This document shows positions 18,101-27,400 of a stretch of DNA of 64,000 nucleotides, piece by piece. The position numbers and the translations under genes were made by a program. Positions within the stretch are counted from its first letter, which is position 1, and each line of letters begins with the position of its first letter. Under the pieces are notes generated by a model. The model ran no database searches. It worked only from the letters and a program-made list of their open reading frames with translations, and was not told the origin of the DNA. This DNA is from UBA1723 sp045642085 (GTDB taxonomy: Bacteria > Bacteroidota > Bacteroidia > Bacteroidales > Paludibacteraceae). The DNA is taken from assembly GCA_045642085.1 (NCBI GenBank), contig JAZUIF010000040.1, forward strand, positions 1-64,000, written 5' to 3'.

Positions 18101-21100
18101 AAATTCAATCTTCGGTAAAGCTACTCGTTTCACCTCAAAAGAAGCCGTATCTGAAACGCAACCTCCATTATATCCTACAACTGTATATTTACCAGGGCGA
18201 TAGATATCAACTGACGATGTTGTGTCGCCAGTATTCCAATGCATGCGTGTACAGAATTTCGAGTCGACAGTAAGCGTCGTGCTATCATCCATTCCACATA
18301 AATGAGCTTTCCCTCCAAGCCTCAACCTTGGAAGTGGAATCATCTCAGCATAGACATTTTTAATATCAGTCGGGCAACCTACACTATCATAACCCACTAC
18401 AATGTGAGTGCCTTCGATATCAGTGGAAACACCATGTTCAGTCATACTCACTCCATCCCATTCAAAACGAACAGCATCATTTGAATAGAAATCAACATCA
18501 ACACTCTCTCGCTCACAAAAAGACACTGTATCTGGAACTGTCAACGACGGCTTTTTTCTTTCACTCACTGTCATCTGAGCATAAGCCTTACATCCAAAAC
18601 TATCGATTCCTACAACTTTCACCAATCCCGCCGAAGCGTAAAAGAATGGTGTGTCAACAGCATTATTATCCCAATAAAACTGTTGACAATCTCCATTCAC
18701 TGATAAATAGGATAAAGAGTCAACACAAACTTCGGAATTACCCGAAATTTGGATTTTAGGACTATTCAGTTTTATATGTTTCATTTTCGACATTACACAG
18801 CCATGAACATCCGTAGCCGTGCATGTATATTCTCCCTCTTTGTCGACGACGATAGATTTTCCAACATTTGTAGGGGCAATCCCTTGTGGTTGTCCTAATT
18901 GGTCATCACCAACAAACCATTCATACGATAATTCTTTTCCCGACTGAGCAACAAGCGTAGCGGTAGAATCCTTGCAAACCACTTCCGCAGATTCTATTTC
19001 AAACTCGGGTAGTTCATGGAACACCACATCTACTGAAGCAGTACCAACACAACCTAACGAATCGGTAGCAGAAACAATCACATTCCCACTCTGCTTCAAT
19101 ACTATTGTCGACGATGTATCTGTAGTGCAATTCCACACATATTTAATTTTACCATCCTGTGCAGTGAATGAAGCCTCAAGCATTAGGCTATCTCCGACAC
19201 ATGCATCCAAATTATCTGCCACAATCGAGCCGACCGGTAGCTCACGTGCCACCGACTCTACTTTATGATTCGTGCGGCATCCAGATATACTATCTGTCAC
19301 TACCACGGTAAACTCATCCGCAGTTGAGAAAGAGAATGTGGAATCGGCAGAACCGTCGGGCCATTTGAACAAACACTTTTTATCTGTCTGTAAAGCGATT
19401 TCACCACTGACTGTTCCACACGCCGGCTTAACGATATCCGTGATTTTCGGTTTGACCGCAAGCTCAACCTTAACCCTGGCTGTATCGCTGCAACCGTTGG
19501 AATTCGTACCGATGACAACAAAAGTGCCTGAGCTTGAAGCTTTATACTTATTACTATCAGTTCCCAACGTTTTGCCCTGCTTACTCCATTGATAATGTTC
19601 AGCACCATTCATAGTCAGCGTCACCAACGAATTTTCACAAAGATGCTTCAACGTATCACCCTTCAATTGAGGAGCTGGATTTACTGTCACAGAAAAATTC
19701 TTACTAGCCTCACAATTATGAGAGTTAGACACAACAACCTGATAATCACCACTTCTATTCAACACAACCAAAGAATCAGAATCAAGAATGTTTCCATCAG
19801 AATCAAACCAAGAATAGTTGTACTTAGTATTTGAACGATTGTCTACGTCGACCTGGATAACACCTCCTTCATTCTTACAAAATGCCAAATCTCCAATTAT
19901 AGAAATCTCAGGATATGGAAGAAACTCCACATCAGTGTAAGCCTCACTGATACAGCCCGTGACAGGATCTTTCACCTGTGCACGGTACTGACCAGAATGA
20001 GAAATACTTATTGATTTAGACGTGATTCCATTGATAGAATCCGGAGAAATCCAAGAGAAATCAGAGCCCGCAGTAACAGTACAACTAATGATTTCGACAT
20101 CCCCTTCACAAGGAATGATAGAATTAAGAAAAAGAGACGGGCTCTGAATTTCATTTATGTGGAATTTGAGTTCTTTACTCTTACATCCATTTGTGGTATA
20201 GCCCACAACGCTATAATCACCTCCTTTTGCCAATGAATATTGGCTATCACCTGAGCCGAAACTTAATCCCGACCCATACCATTCAAAACGAGTAAGGTCT
20301 TGTCCCTCAGCTGAAAAAGCAGTTTGATGACCACTGCAGATTTCATCGACTAGGTTTGGAATCACCACGTCAGCCACAGTGTCGACAGAAGAGATAACGA
20401 CTTCGCTAAACGACTTGCAACCATCCGTTGTCTTCACAATAGCACGATATCTGCCCTCTTCAGTAACCGTAAGTTTCTTTTCTGAAGATATAGTCACACC
20501 ACCACGGCTCCACTCGTACGACTCAATCTGCGACTCCGTCAAATAATGATCAGCAGAAATCTCCGTATGGTCTGCACCAGGACAAAAAGCAGTGACGCCA
20601 CCAAACTTGATATTAGCACTCATCTTAGGGTGGATAGTAAAATGCAGTGTGTCGCGGCAAACAGTTTTACCTATCGTCTTCGCACCAACCACATAATAAT
20701 TGCCACTTGCGATAAAAGTCGCAGAATTAGTAGTCTCACCACCCTGCCATTCATAGGAATCCATATCAGAAGCGGTCAATGTGAGCGACTCGCCAAGACA
20801 AAGCCCATCATTGCCGGAAATAGAAGGCGTTGGCGACGCGAGGATAGACGCGTTTACCGATTTCGAACAACCGTAAGCAGTAGCAGTCAAAGAATATTGT
20901 CCAGCGACAAGAGATGAAAAATTCTCCTCAGTAGAAACAATCTCACCATCCTTCTGCCAAGAAAAATCAGCAGCAAGCTTTCTTGTCCCATGTCGCACAA
21001 CCGCCTTCAAAGTAGCAGGAACACCATTACAAAGTTGAGATTTACCTTCGTCGACACGAAGCGTCCATTTCGGCTCATCCTTGATTTGGATTGTTTCAGT

Positions 21101-21367
21101 CACGACGAAACCATCTTTAAGCGTAATAATAGCGTCGACCGTCATGCCATCGTAAATAGCAGAAAGAGAATAAGCAGACGACGGCAATTTATTGCCATTC
21201 TGCTGAAACTCAACACTTTTAACATCAGAATGGTCAACCATCTGAAGAATAGAAGCGACATTACCACCACAGATATAAAATACTCCCCCGTCGACATTTT
21301 GCCACTTATAAGCAAATGCAGACTGCGATAGTAATAATAGAAAAAAAGTTATGAACCTAATCACCAT
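15149..21367 (-). CDS. Giant Ig-like surface protein with T9SS type B sorting domain
   Basis: 2072 aa from the ATG before VIRFITFFLLLLSQSAFA (signal peptide). A longer frame starts 30 codons upstream but before the predicted transcription start. The body is a long run of ~75-90 residue Ig-like/SprB-type repeats, each with a C-x-G/E-D-S/x-x-x-L start, a Y/F-x-W centre and a spacer such as GxYxVxxxDSxGCx. The last ~75 residues (IPNTFTPNGDMINDHF, GWNGVLPNGKVTPDTYYY) are the gliding-motility-associated type B C-terminal domain read by the T9SS. Likely a surface adhesin, with the PorP/SprF gene downstream as partner. Around residue 1412 a palindromic DNA element adds GAGFKPAR in frame. Confidence 0.9.
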   Translation of the reverse strand: MVIRFITFFLLLLSQSAFAYKWQNVDGGVFYICGGNVASILQMVDHSDVKSVEFQQNGNKLPSSAYSLSAIYDGMTVDAIITLKDGFVVTETIQIKDEPKWTLRVDEGKSQLCNGVPATLKAVVRHGTRKLAADFSWQKDGEIVSTEENFSSLVAGQYSLTATAYGCSKSVNASILASPTPSISGNDGLCLGESLTLTASDMDSYEWQGGETTNSATFIASGNYYVVGAKTIGKTVCRDTLHFTIHPKMSANIKFGGVTAFCPGADHTEISADHYLTESQIESYEWSRGGVTISSEKKLTVTEEGRYRAIVKTTDGCKSFSEVVISSVDTVADVVIPNLVDEICSGHQTAFSAEGQDLTRFEWYGSGLSFGSGDSQYSLAKGGDYSVVGYTTNGCKSKELKFHINEIQSPSLFLNSIIPCEGDVEIISCTVTAGSDFSWISPDSINGITSKSISISHSGQYRAQVKDPVTGCISEAYTDVEFLPYPEISIIGDLAFCKNEGGVIQVDVDNRSNTKYNYSWFDSDGNILDSDSLVVLNRSGDYQVVVSNSHNCEASKNFSVTVNPAPQLKGDTLKHLCENSLVTLTMNGAEHYQWSKQGKTLGTDSNKYKASSSGTFVVIGTNSNGCSDTARVKVELAVKPKITDIVKPACGTVSGEIALQTDKKCLFKWPDGSADSTFSFSTADEFTVVVTDSISGCRTNHKVESVARELPVGSIVADNLDACVGDSLMLEASFTAQDGKIKYVWNCTTDTSSTIVLKQSGNVIVSATDSLGCVGTASVDVVFHELPEFEIESAEVVCKDSTATLVAQSGKELSYEWFVGDDQLGQPQGIAPTNVGKSIVVDKEGEYTCTATDVHGCVMSKMKHIKLNSPKIQISGNSEVCVDSLSYLSVNGDCQQFYWDNNAVDTPFFYASAGLVKVVGIDSFGCKAYAQMTVSERKKPSLTVPDTVSFCERESVDVDFYSNDAVRFEWDGVSMTEHGVSTDIEGTHIVVGYDSVGCPTDIKNVYAEMIPLPRLRLGGKAHLCGMDDSTTLTVDSKFCTRMHWNTGDTTSSVDIYRPGKYTVVGYNGGCVSDTASFEVKRVALPKIEFVDGKTKPFCKGDSAVFEVKHSDKLKIKWKNDRLNNNIYAKKVVDAEGFYVVEATDSMGCMSVDSVYAKELPSPFLSISGDSVVCENRNIELVANGLECNKIIWSDGSDGKTMSMDRGGNVWAVGFDNNGCQSDTVYHSVKRRMNPKVTISGATQIAKAQTATLTAKVDDTDSHNYRYSWLPGHETTSQISVDGSLVNMYENYSVTVTDEYGCFDHAVVRVIGSEISVDGKFEFCEGDSAEISLFAPASNSVVWSNGSVSRTTFYSKSGPHFVVATAPNGVSDTVWFKITVHQNPKLKISGTTQMCEGDSVKLIAVCTDDILSVGAGFKPARYLQWSNGKSEEEITVFAGGEYSAVARSEFGCESRDSIKVNEHSLPKIKIDGVDTLRRGESTILTASGGKTYVWGTGESTVPSIEIAHGGRYKVTGTDSVGCKNVAYKDVVEIDVPVPFINDAMGGKLSICEGDSVLLIASGGDYYIWDDGRRNPQRYAKESRLYTVSVCLNNGECSKTSYGVTVLPNPKIDVVGKTQICDGEVAELMVLQKSGSQLADYEWSSGAKNPVVYVRGAERLSVVAKDLNGCVSNRVELTIDKYGAEEIFLNGDFDICENSDDVARVRLMNSNVVRLSWIDESNGDTLSTFAECEFAKGGKYSVSVVNKNGCGGQKQFMIHQRSLPNVEIVGAEYPVCNKQYAKLTAISDSRCTYEWSTGDEGNEVKVTESGDYAIVATNEYGCKMEATTTLIFNDIPDMMTTGDFKICPGESITIGVSGADKYEWSGVETQGRVSIPDNNNGPECIYTESGNGYVIGTDKYGCQKRIDFKIEELPVPTVVISATPAKIKREDSEVSLSLESEDDLSECTYIWLLSDGETSSQQTFTHTFNTDEAMQFSAVAVVETKDGCKQRLHTTIETEFTIPNTFTPNGDMINDHFMKGYHVEIKDRHGIMLYQGNDGWNGVLPNGKVTPDTYYYIVTDKIGQKHYGYVTVAG
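17110..17130. repeat. 21-bp palindrome inserted in frame in the type B surface-protein gene
   Basis: GGGCAGGTTT-G-AAACCTGCCC is a near-perfect palindrome. On the coding strand it and its flanks encode VGAGFKPAR between two strands of an Ig-like repeat whose paralogous repeats go directly from the strand to the Y/F-x-W core. It is the only copy I saw in this window. Confidence 0.7.
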
Positions 21368-21454
21368 TTTCCTGACTAAATTACATTCAAAAAAATACTG
21401 TTTATAATCCGCTCCGAAACTTGCACTGTCATGTAATCCGGAACAAAACGGACG

Positions 21455-21484
21455 CAAAAGTATATACTAATTTTGAAAATGCAA
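21455..21484 (-). promoter_or_regulatory. Promoter of the type B surface-protein gene
   Basis: On the minus strand TTG, 19 bases, then TACTTTTG matches the Bacteroidota -33/-7 consensus. Transcription would start near 21448, giving an ~80-base leader to the ATG at 21367 and excluding the ATG at 21457. Confidence 0.7.
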
Positions 21485-21576
21485 GAGAATTTTGAAAAAA
21501 AATTATTTTTTCATGGAATTATCCCATATCCCAATGCGAATAAGCGAGACGTACAATTACGAATTATGAATTAAGA

Positions 21577-21659
21577 AGGAGATTATATAGCAGTTGTTCA
21601 AAATGAGGATTGCAAAGGGCGGAACGCCCTTGCCCCCTCCAACGCGAGCCCGCAGGGCG
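21577..21659. repeat. Dispersed ~83-bp repeat, copy 1
   Basis: Begins AGGAGATTATATAGCAGTTG and contains the hairpin GGGCGGAACGCCC and then CCAACGCGAGCCCGCAGGGC. The reverse complement of 24355-24438 matches it along the whole length with few differences. It lies between the surface-protein promoter and the tRNA-Pro promoter and encodes nothing I can recognise. The rest of 21485-21840 shows no gene. Confidence 0.8.
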
Positions 21660-21840
21660 AGCGTATAAAGAAAAAGCGTGTGTTTGACAACTCGTATATA
21701 ATCACCAAAATCTAAGTAAAACGGGAGGATATAAATCTTCTCATTTTCTTGTTTTTTGGGATAATTTTGAGATTTCAGAAGCATAAAATCAGAAAACAGA
21801 CAAAAAAATCACAAGTTTCTTCAAAAAAATCGCAAAAAGA

Positions 21841-21871
21841 TTTGCAGATACAAAAATAAGCACTACCTTTG
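21841..21871 (+). promoter_or_regulatory. Promoter of tRNA-Pro
   Basis: TTTG at 21841-21844, 19 bases, TACCTTTG at 21864-21871: a full -33/-7 match, 37 bases before the tRNA. The same TTTG-N19-TACCTTTG precedes the tRNA-Gly operon. Confidence 0.85.
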
Positions 21872-21908
21872 CATCGCAATTGAGAAACAAAGACACTCAT
21901 AAAGCAAT

Positions 21909-21983
21909 CGAGATGTAGCGCAGTCCGGTTAGCGCATCTGGTTTGGGACCAGAGGGTCGGGGGTTCGAATCCCTTCATCTCGA
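21909..21983 (+). tRNA. tRNA-Pro (anticodon TGG)
   Basis: Acceptor CGAGATG pairs with CATCTCG and the discriminator is A. The anticodon arm is TCTGG-TTTGGGA-CCAGA with TGG; the T loop is TTCGAAT. 75 bases, CCA not encoded. It stands alone between its own promoter and terminator. Confidence 0.95.
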
Positions 21984-21986
21984 CTC

Positions 21987-22015
21987 AAGGAGAGCAGAAA
22001 TGTTCTCCTTTTTTT
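21987..22015 (+). terminator. Terminator after tRNA-Pro
   Basis: Stem AAGGAGAGC / GTTCTCCTT with an AGAAAT loop, followed by seven T. Confidence 0.8.
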
Positions 22016-22093
22016 GTTTTTAGTGAAGTACAAATCAAATACCTGAAGAGAAAACCACAAAAAAATTGTATTTTTGCCAAAGATATTTTTGAC

Positions 22094-23656
22094 ATGAGAA
22101 GATTCAATACTACAGGAACATGTTTCCCTGAATTGCACTATATGGTCAATATAGACAGACAGGTAGAGGCCGCCGCCAAAATCGTCCGTCAGGGAGATTA
22201 TTTCTGCATCAACAGAGGAAGGCAGTACGGAAAAACCACCACTTTGTCAACATTAGCAAAACATCTGGAAAATGAATTTTGCGTCTTTAATATAAGTTTT
22301 GAAGGATTAGGCGACGCTTCATTTGCTACTGTAGAAAATGCGTGTGCCGAGTTCTTAAAGATTTTAAGACAATGGTCTAGAATAAATGGATCTTCAGAAG
22401 AGATGCAGACACTACTAAAAAGTGTCGCTCCTATAGGATGTAAGGAGATTTCATCAACTGACTTCATTGATATCATTGATGAATTGTGCAATTTGTCGAA
22501 AAAGCCATTGGTTGTGATGATAGATGAAGTTGATCAGGCAAGCAACAACGACGGATTTATAAAATTCCTTGGAGTCTTACGCAAAATGTATCTCTCTAGA
22601 AACCAATTTAAAACGTTCCAATCCGTAATTCTTGCAGGAGTTTATGACATTAAAAATCTAAAATTAAGGATCCGCACAGATGAGGACCACCAGTTCAATT
22701 CTCCATGGAATATTGCAGTGCCATTTGTAGCAGACATGTCATTGCACGAGGACGGCATTGCAGAAATGCTTAAGGATTATGCGGCAGATCGCAATTTAAC
22801 ATTTGACTTTGGATATGTCGCTAAAGAAATCTATTCATATACAGCCGGCTACCCTTTTCTTGTCAGCCGAATGTGCCAAATAATAGACGAAACATCTTTG
22901 ACATGGGACAAAGAAGGCATATTGGCATCCGTCAATATGATATTAAAAGAAGAAAACACTCTGTTTGACGACCTCATAAAGAAGCTTAATCAGTTTCCTA
23001 AAATGAAGGAATTAATCAGAGACATTCTATATTCAGGTATAAAAAAGACTTTTTCTTCTGACGAGCAATATCTACAACTTGCAAAAAGGTTCAATTTTCT
23101 GACCGAAACAGACGGATACGTGAGCATAGCATGTCGTCTAATGGAAACGCGTCTTTATAACCTGTTTATTTCGGAAGCAGAATTCGAAAAAATGTTTGCT
23201 AACGGGCAATTAGACAAAAGCCAATTTGTCCATAACGGACATATTGACATGAGACATCTGCTAGAAAAATTTGTCGTTCATTTCAATGAAATCTTCCGCT
23301 CAAATGACGGATCAATGGATCAAAAATTTCTTGAAGATCAAGGCCGCAAGCAATTTCTACTTTACTTACGTCCAATAATCAACGGAATCGGCAACTACTA
23401 CTGCGAAGCAACCACACGTGATATGACAAGAACAGACGTAATAGTGGATTATCTTGGCAAACAATATATCATAGAATTGAAGATTTGGCACGGCAATGCC
23501 TACAATGAACGTGGAGAACAACAGTTATCCGAATATCTCGACTATTATCATTTGCAAACAGGCTATATGGTAAGTTTCTGTTTCAATAAAAACAAACAAC
23601 CTGGAGTCAAATCTATAGCAATAGGAAACAGAACAATTGTTGAGGCTGTGGTCTGA
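22094..23656 (+). CDS. AAA ATPase with C-terminal PD-(D/E)XK nuclease domain
   Basis: 520 aa. The N-terminal signature RRFNTTGTCFPELHYMVNI and an unusual P loop RGRQYGKTTT (41-50) define the AAA-like family common in gut Bacteroidales. Walker B is LVVMIDEVDQAS (139-150). The C-terminus shows a PD-(D/E)XK core: RTDVIVDY (D448/D452), IIELKIW (E461, K463), and QQLSEYLDYY (Q476/477) before GYMVSF. Function in the cell is unproven; roles in mobile-element or DNA defence have been suggested for the group. A TATTTTTG at 22069-22076 may be its -7 box. It lies between a tRNA and a bidirectional terminator, and the whole block is bracketed by the inverted ~83-bp repeat. Coding looks intact. Confidence 0.85.
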   Translation: MRRFNTTGTCFPELHYMVNIDRQVEAAAKIVRQGDYFCINRGRQYGKTTTLSTLAKHLENEFCVFNISFEGLGDASFATVENACAEFLKILRQWSRINGSSEEMQTLLKSVAPIGCKEISSTDFIDIIDELCNLSKKPLVVMIDEVDQASNNDGFIKFLGVLRKMYLSRNQFKTFQSVILAGVYDIKNLKLRIRTDEDHQFNSPWNIAVPFVADMSLHEDGIAEMLKDYAADRNLTFDFGYVAKEIYSYTAGYPFLVSRMCQIIDETSLTWDKEGILASVNMILKEENTLFDDLIKKLNQFPKMKELIRDILYSGIKKTFSSDEQYLQLAKRFNFLTETDGYVSIACRLMETRLYNLFISEAEFEKMFANGQLDKSQFVHNGHIDMRHLLEKFVVHFNEIFRSNDGSMDQKFLEDQGRKQFLLYLRPIINGIGNYYCEATTRDMTRTDVIVDYLGKQYIIELKIWHGNAYNERGEQQLSEYLDYYHLQTGYMVSFCFNKNKQPGVKSIAIGNRTIVEAVV

Positions 23657-23740
23657 AAATTATATTTTAACTCGCTGAGAATCCAAAATTCAGAAGGAGA
23701 CTAAATTCACATACCGAATTTGGCAATTATACAAAACAAC

Positions 23741-23784
23741 AAAAGAAGACGTGGGAAACGATATTCCCCACGTCTTCTTTTTCT
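23741..23784. terminator. Bidirectional terminator between AAA-nuclease and TraO-like gene
   Basis: A 13-14 bp stem, AAAGAAGACGTGGG / CCCCACGTCTTCTTT, has A runs on the left and T runs on the right. It serves both the convergent AAA-nuclease gene and the minus-strand surface operon. Confidence 0.85.
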
Positions 23785-23807
23785 ATGCTATTTTCAGGAT
23801 AATGTTT

Positions 23808-24320
23808 TCACCAGTTGATCTTCAATCCTAACGAGTAATCAGGCTTTGCATAACTGTCTCCTCCACCGAATAGCACCCACTGTCTGCCTTTCAACAATAG
23901 TGAGACATGGTTCCATGGCACAATCTCCAATCCAAGTCCGGCATTGGCTCCAAACATAACACAATCATGTGTCCAATCCATCACGGTGCATTCCCAAACG
24001 TCACGACCGACATTAGCACAAACACTCGCCTGCACAAACAACTTTGGCTTAGGATTCCAGATACTAAAGTCGGCTCCGACTCCCAATAAAAACTTGTTAT
24101 TGAAATCGCTGTACTCAAACTTTGCTTTCTCTCTGTCCAACTCCACCAACAACGCTATCTGATTGTTGAAATAATAGTCGTACATCAAGCCGACATTCCA
24201 TCCATGGTAGGCTCCTCCACCTCTGACACCTAAACTCATCTGCCCTTTTGTATGCACCAACTGTGCAGACGACACTCCAGCAACAAGAGCCAATAAAAAT
24301 GCTAAAACTATTTTTTTCAT
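23808..24320 (-). CDS. TraO-like outer-membrane beta-barrel protein, copy B
   Basis: 170 aa with signal peptide (AFLLALVAGVSSAQ). It is a paralogue of the 172-aa protein upstream in the same operon: both start with QL[V/I]HTKGQM after cleavage, share the block ALLVE-DREK, and end KPD-S-G-K-NW. The last 30 residues (LLLKGR..VLFG....KP..SLGLKINW) resemble the end of the Bacteroides conjugation protein TraO (LLQGRTKVLWG...RPSAGLGLRFNF), so I call it TraO-like. No other conjugation gene is near. Being last after the giant type A protein, it may be a partner barrel in the outer membrane. The family call rests on pattern memory. Confidence 0.65.
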   Translation of the reverse strand: MKKIVLAFLLALVAGVSSAQLVHTKGQMSLGVRGGGAYHGWNVGLMYDYYFNNQIALLVELDREKAKFEYSDFNNKFLLGVGADFSIWNPKPKLFVQASVCANVGRDVWECTVMDWTHDCVMFGANAGLGLEIVPWNHVSLLLKGRQWVLFGGGDSYAKPDYSLGLKINW

Positions 24321-24354
24321 AAAACTTTATCAAATTATTATGGGCAATTATATA

Positions 24355-24438
24355 CGCCTTACGGGCTCGCGTTGGAGGGAAGGTTAGGGCGTTCCGCCCT
24401 TAAAAATCCTCATTTTGGACAACTGGTATATAATCTCC
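24355..24438. repeat. Dispersed ~83-bp repeat, copy 2 (inverted)
   Basis: Inverted relative to 21577-21659: CGCCTTACGGGCTCGCGTTGG, then the hairpin GGGCGTTCCGCCC, then the tail TTGTCC.. to GGTATATAATCTCC. It lies between the giant type A gene and the downstream TraO-like gene, interrupting their spacing. Confidence 0.8.
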
Positions 24439-24481
24439 ATATTATTTGTCTCAAAGTTTATTTTTGAGCTAACTCTCTAAT

Positions 24482-27400
24482 CTATTTTTTTAAGATTTTG
24501 AAAGAATACCAGTCATCCACAACCACTAAATAGACTCCAGAAATGTAATCATTCATAGAAATCTGTATATATTCTGAGAATGAAGCAATGTAAAGAAGTC
24601 TGCCTGACTCATCTGTCAATATCAACTTATGACTCATCTTATCCTTTACATTGACATTAACAACATCGCTAACAAGAGTCGGATAAACGTCTATTAATTC
24701 AACAGAATGTCTTTCCTCGCTATAATCCAAAGGAGACAACTCATTGTTTTCATAATCCCAAAGATCATCCTCCATCATCATAGCACGGGTAAAGTTTCTT
24801 GTTGCTTCAGAAATATAAAGAGAAGTGTCCCTAATAGTCTTCTGACAGAATCCATCCGAAACAGTCAAAGACACAGGATAATAGCCACCATTATAATAGT
24901 AGCAAGCAGGAGTCTCCCTCTCACTTGTCAATCCCTCCAAGCCATTTCTTCCGCCATAGATTTGCACATAATTCATGTTAAGCGGCTCTTCAAGTACCCA
25001 CTTGTAAGAGACCTCCGCATTAGCCACATTGGAAGAAACGACAGGAACAAAACGAACTCTGTTACCCTGCTTGATCTCGTTAACCTTATTCTCTCCCACC
25101 TTAATCTCAGGTTCATTTTCTATTGACATCGCAAACGATGCGTCAAAAGTATTCACTTTCAATTTAATGCTACGTGTAACTGACAATCCTCGAACTGTAT
25201 CATGTCTTGTGACAAACAATGTCACATTGTCACTAGGCATCTGACGTTCTCCATTCTCGTCCAACTCAAAGATACGGACAGTCGGTGAATCCACTAAAGT
25301 ATCTTCAGTCAAGAATGATCTATTACACCATACAAACACATCTGCACTACTTTCAGCTCTATAAGAATACAAATATCTTTTGTTAATAATACCCTGAGTT
25401 CTGTTAGTGTTTGTATTATGCAAATTGAATTTCAAATAATTCTTTTCACTTGATCTACAAACAAACGTGTCTGTATTCGTCCAATCGATCTGAGCATCAG
25501 TGATAGGCTCAATCTTTGCTGCAAGCAGTCTGACCACTGAGCTTGTGTCCGCGCCGCACGCGCTCTCCGCTATGAATCTGTAATAAACAGTCGAGACAGT
25601 GTCCTTTACAAGCATTGAATCTGTATTTTCAGACTCCAATATCCATGCGATATTATCATAACTCTTCTGCCAATAAGTTTTATCCGCATTGCTGGCAGAA
25701 TCAACAAGAGACATAGCCATGACATCTGAGTTAGGGATCCATTGATAATACTCATTCTTAGAATAAGACAATCCCATCTCCTTCAAGTCCTCCAACGGAA
25801 TGTTGGCGGCAATCTTGGCAACACTTGGCAAAGGACGGATACTCATTGTAAGCTCGTTACTGATTGACTTATACACTCCATCAGTAGCGATTCTTCTATA
25901 CGTAGTAGCAAGATCAATAGCAGATGGAGTATAGCTTTTATTTGTCGCTCCCTCAATATTGATGAAATCAGGAGTGCGGTCATTCCTATACTGCCACTGA
26001 TAAGAAACAGCGGCAGACGCACCCTCCAATTCTGTAGCGACTATCGGTTTGATATCATCACTGACACAAATATACATATCACCATCAAAGCTTATGACTC
26101 CACCTCGCAATGGTTTGATTGCATAAGGAGTGACGCAATATGTCTGGTTTGCGTATACCTCAAGAATAGTGTCCTTATAAGCATCATACTTGTAAGGGAA
26201 AAGAATGCTGTTCGACGTCACATTTGGCATCTCACCGTCGCCTTCAAAATAATATCCCTCGCTGAATTTCTTTGATCCAAGAATATTCATTGTCACGCTG
26301 CTGTCTGCGACATTGCTAACAACCTCCAACGCCAACTCCTTTTCGTAATCATAACGGAACACCATCTGTCCTTCAAGATGAAGGACATTACTTGTATCAG
26401 TGACACATCCGTTATTCGCAACTCGTTTGACCAACATGTCATCATTAGCTCTGAATCTAAAATCAGGTTCAAAATTGCCTATTTGCTCAATGTCATTCAC
26501 AAACCATGTGTATTTAATCTGATCCGAGTACGCACCGCCTAATTTTTTACCTTTGATCTTTACCAAACTCTCATTACAAGGTGTAAAGTTCTCAGTAGAG
26601 ATCACGTTATCGGCATTACTGATTGAAGGTTTGTTGTGTGCCATCATTACGATTTTCTCACTCTGACAAGTGACTCCGTTTGTGTCAGTTAAATAATGGA
26701 TGAACGAGAATGCCATGCTATCACCTGCGAAACCTTCCAGCTGGAACTTCTTTCCTCCCTCCATAATCTTCTCTCCTCCAAGAGTCCAATACTCAGAAGC
26801 ATAAAGAGTATCTTTTTCCGCAACCACAGAAGCCGTAAATATTCCGTTCGGACATTTGAAATCATCAAATACCAAATCCTCCGGACTAACGGAAACCTTC
26901 TCACGAATACCAACATACACAATCTCCGAAGTGTCCGTATCACACATGTCGACAATTATTCTTCTGAAATAAGAAGGAGTCTTCATATACTTGGACGGAA
27001 GCACAAGGTCCTCATTTGTTGCGTCCACAATATCAGCGAAATCATCTTCCCTACCTGTTGTGCTTATCTGCCACTGGAAAGTCTTCGATCCATTTCCACC
27101 AAGAGGAACACCACCCTTTATCTTCAAGTCGCTTCCCGCACAGATAGAGGAAGGAGCATCAGGTTTTGCCTGCGACAACTCCGGCAAACTGTCCACATTG
27201 AAATAGAAGTAATCGCTTATACAACCTGTCTCATCATCAACGCTCTTGATTCCATACAGACTTGTCGGCATCTGGTTTCTAATTACAAGCTGGCTGTCTC
27301 CTACCGAAGTCCAAATGACCTTTTCTGTATATGTTGTATCCAACGGATCAATATAAATAGCGTTCCAAGTGTAAATCTTCTTCACGTTTTCCTTGTAAAC

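Noticed and set aside
21368..21457. Upstream start for the type B surface protein
   Set aside because: It lies before the predicted transcription start and its 30 residues break the signal peptide layout.
21909..23656. tRNA-Pro as an integration site for an island carrying the AAA-nuclease
   Set aside because: No integrase and no second copy of the tRNA 3' end was seen.
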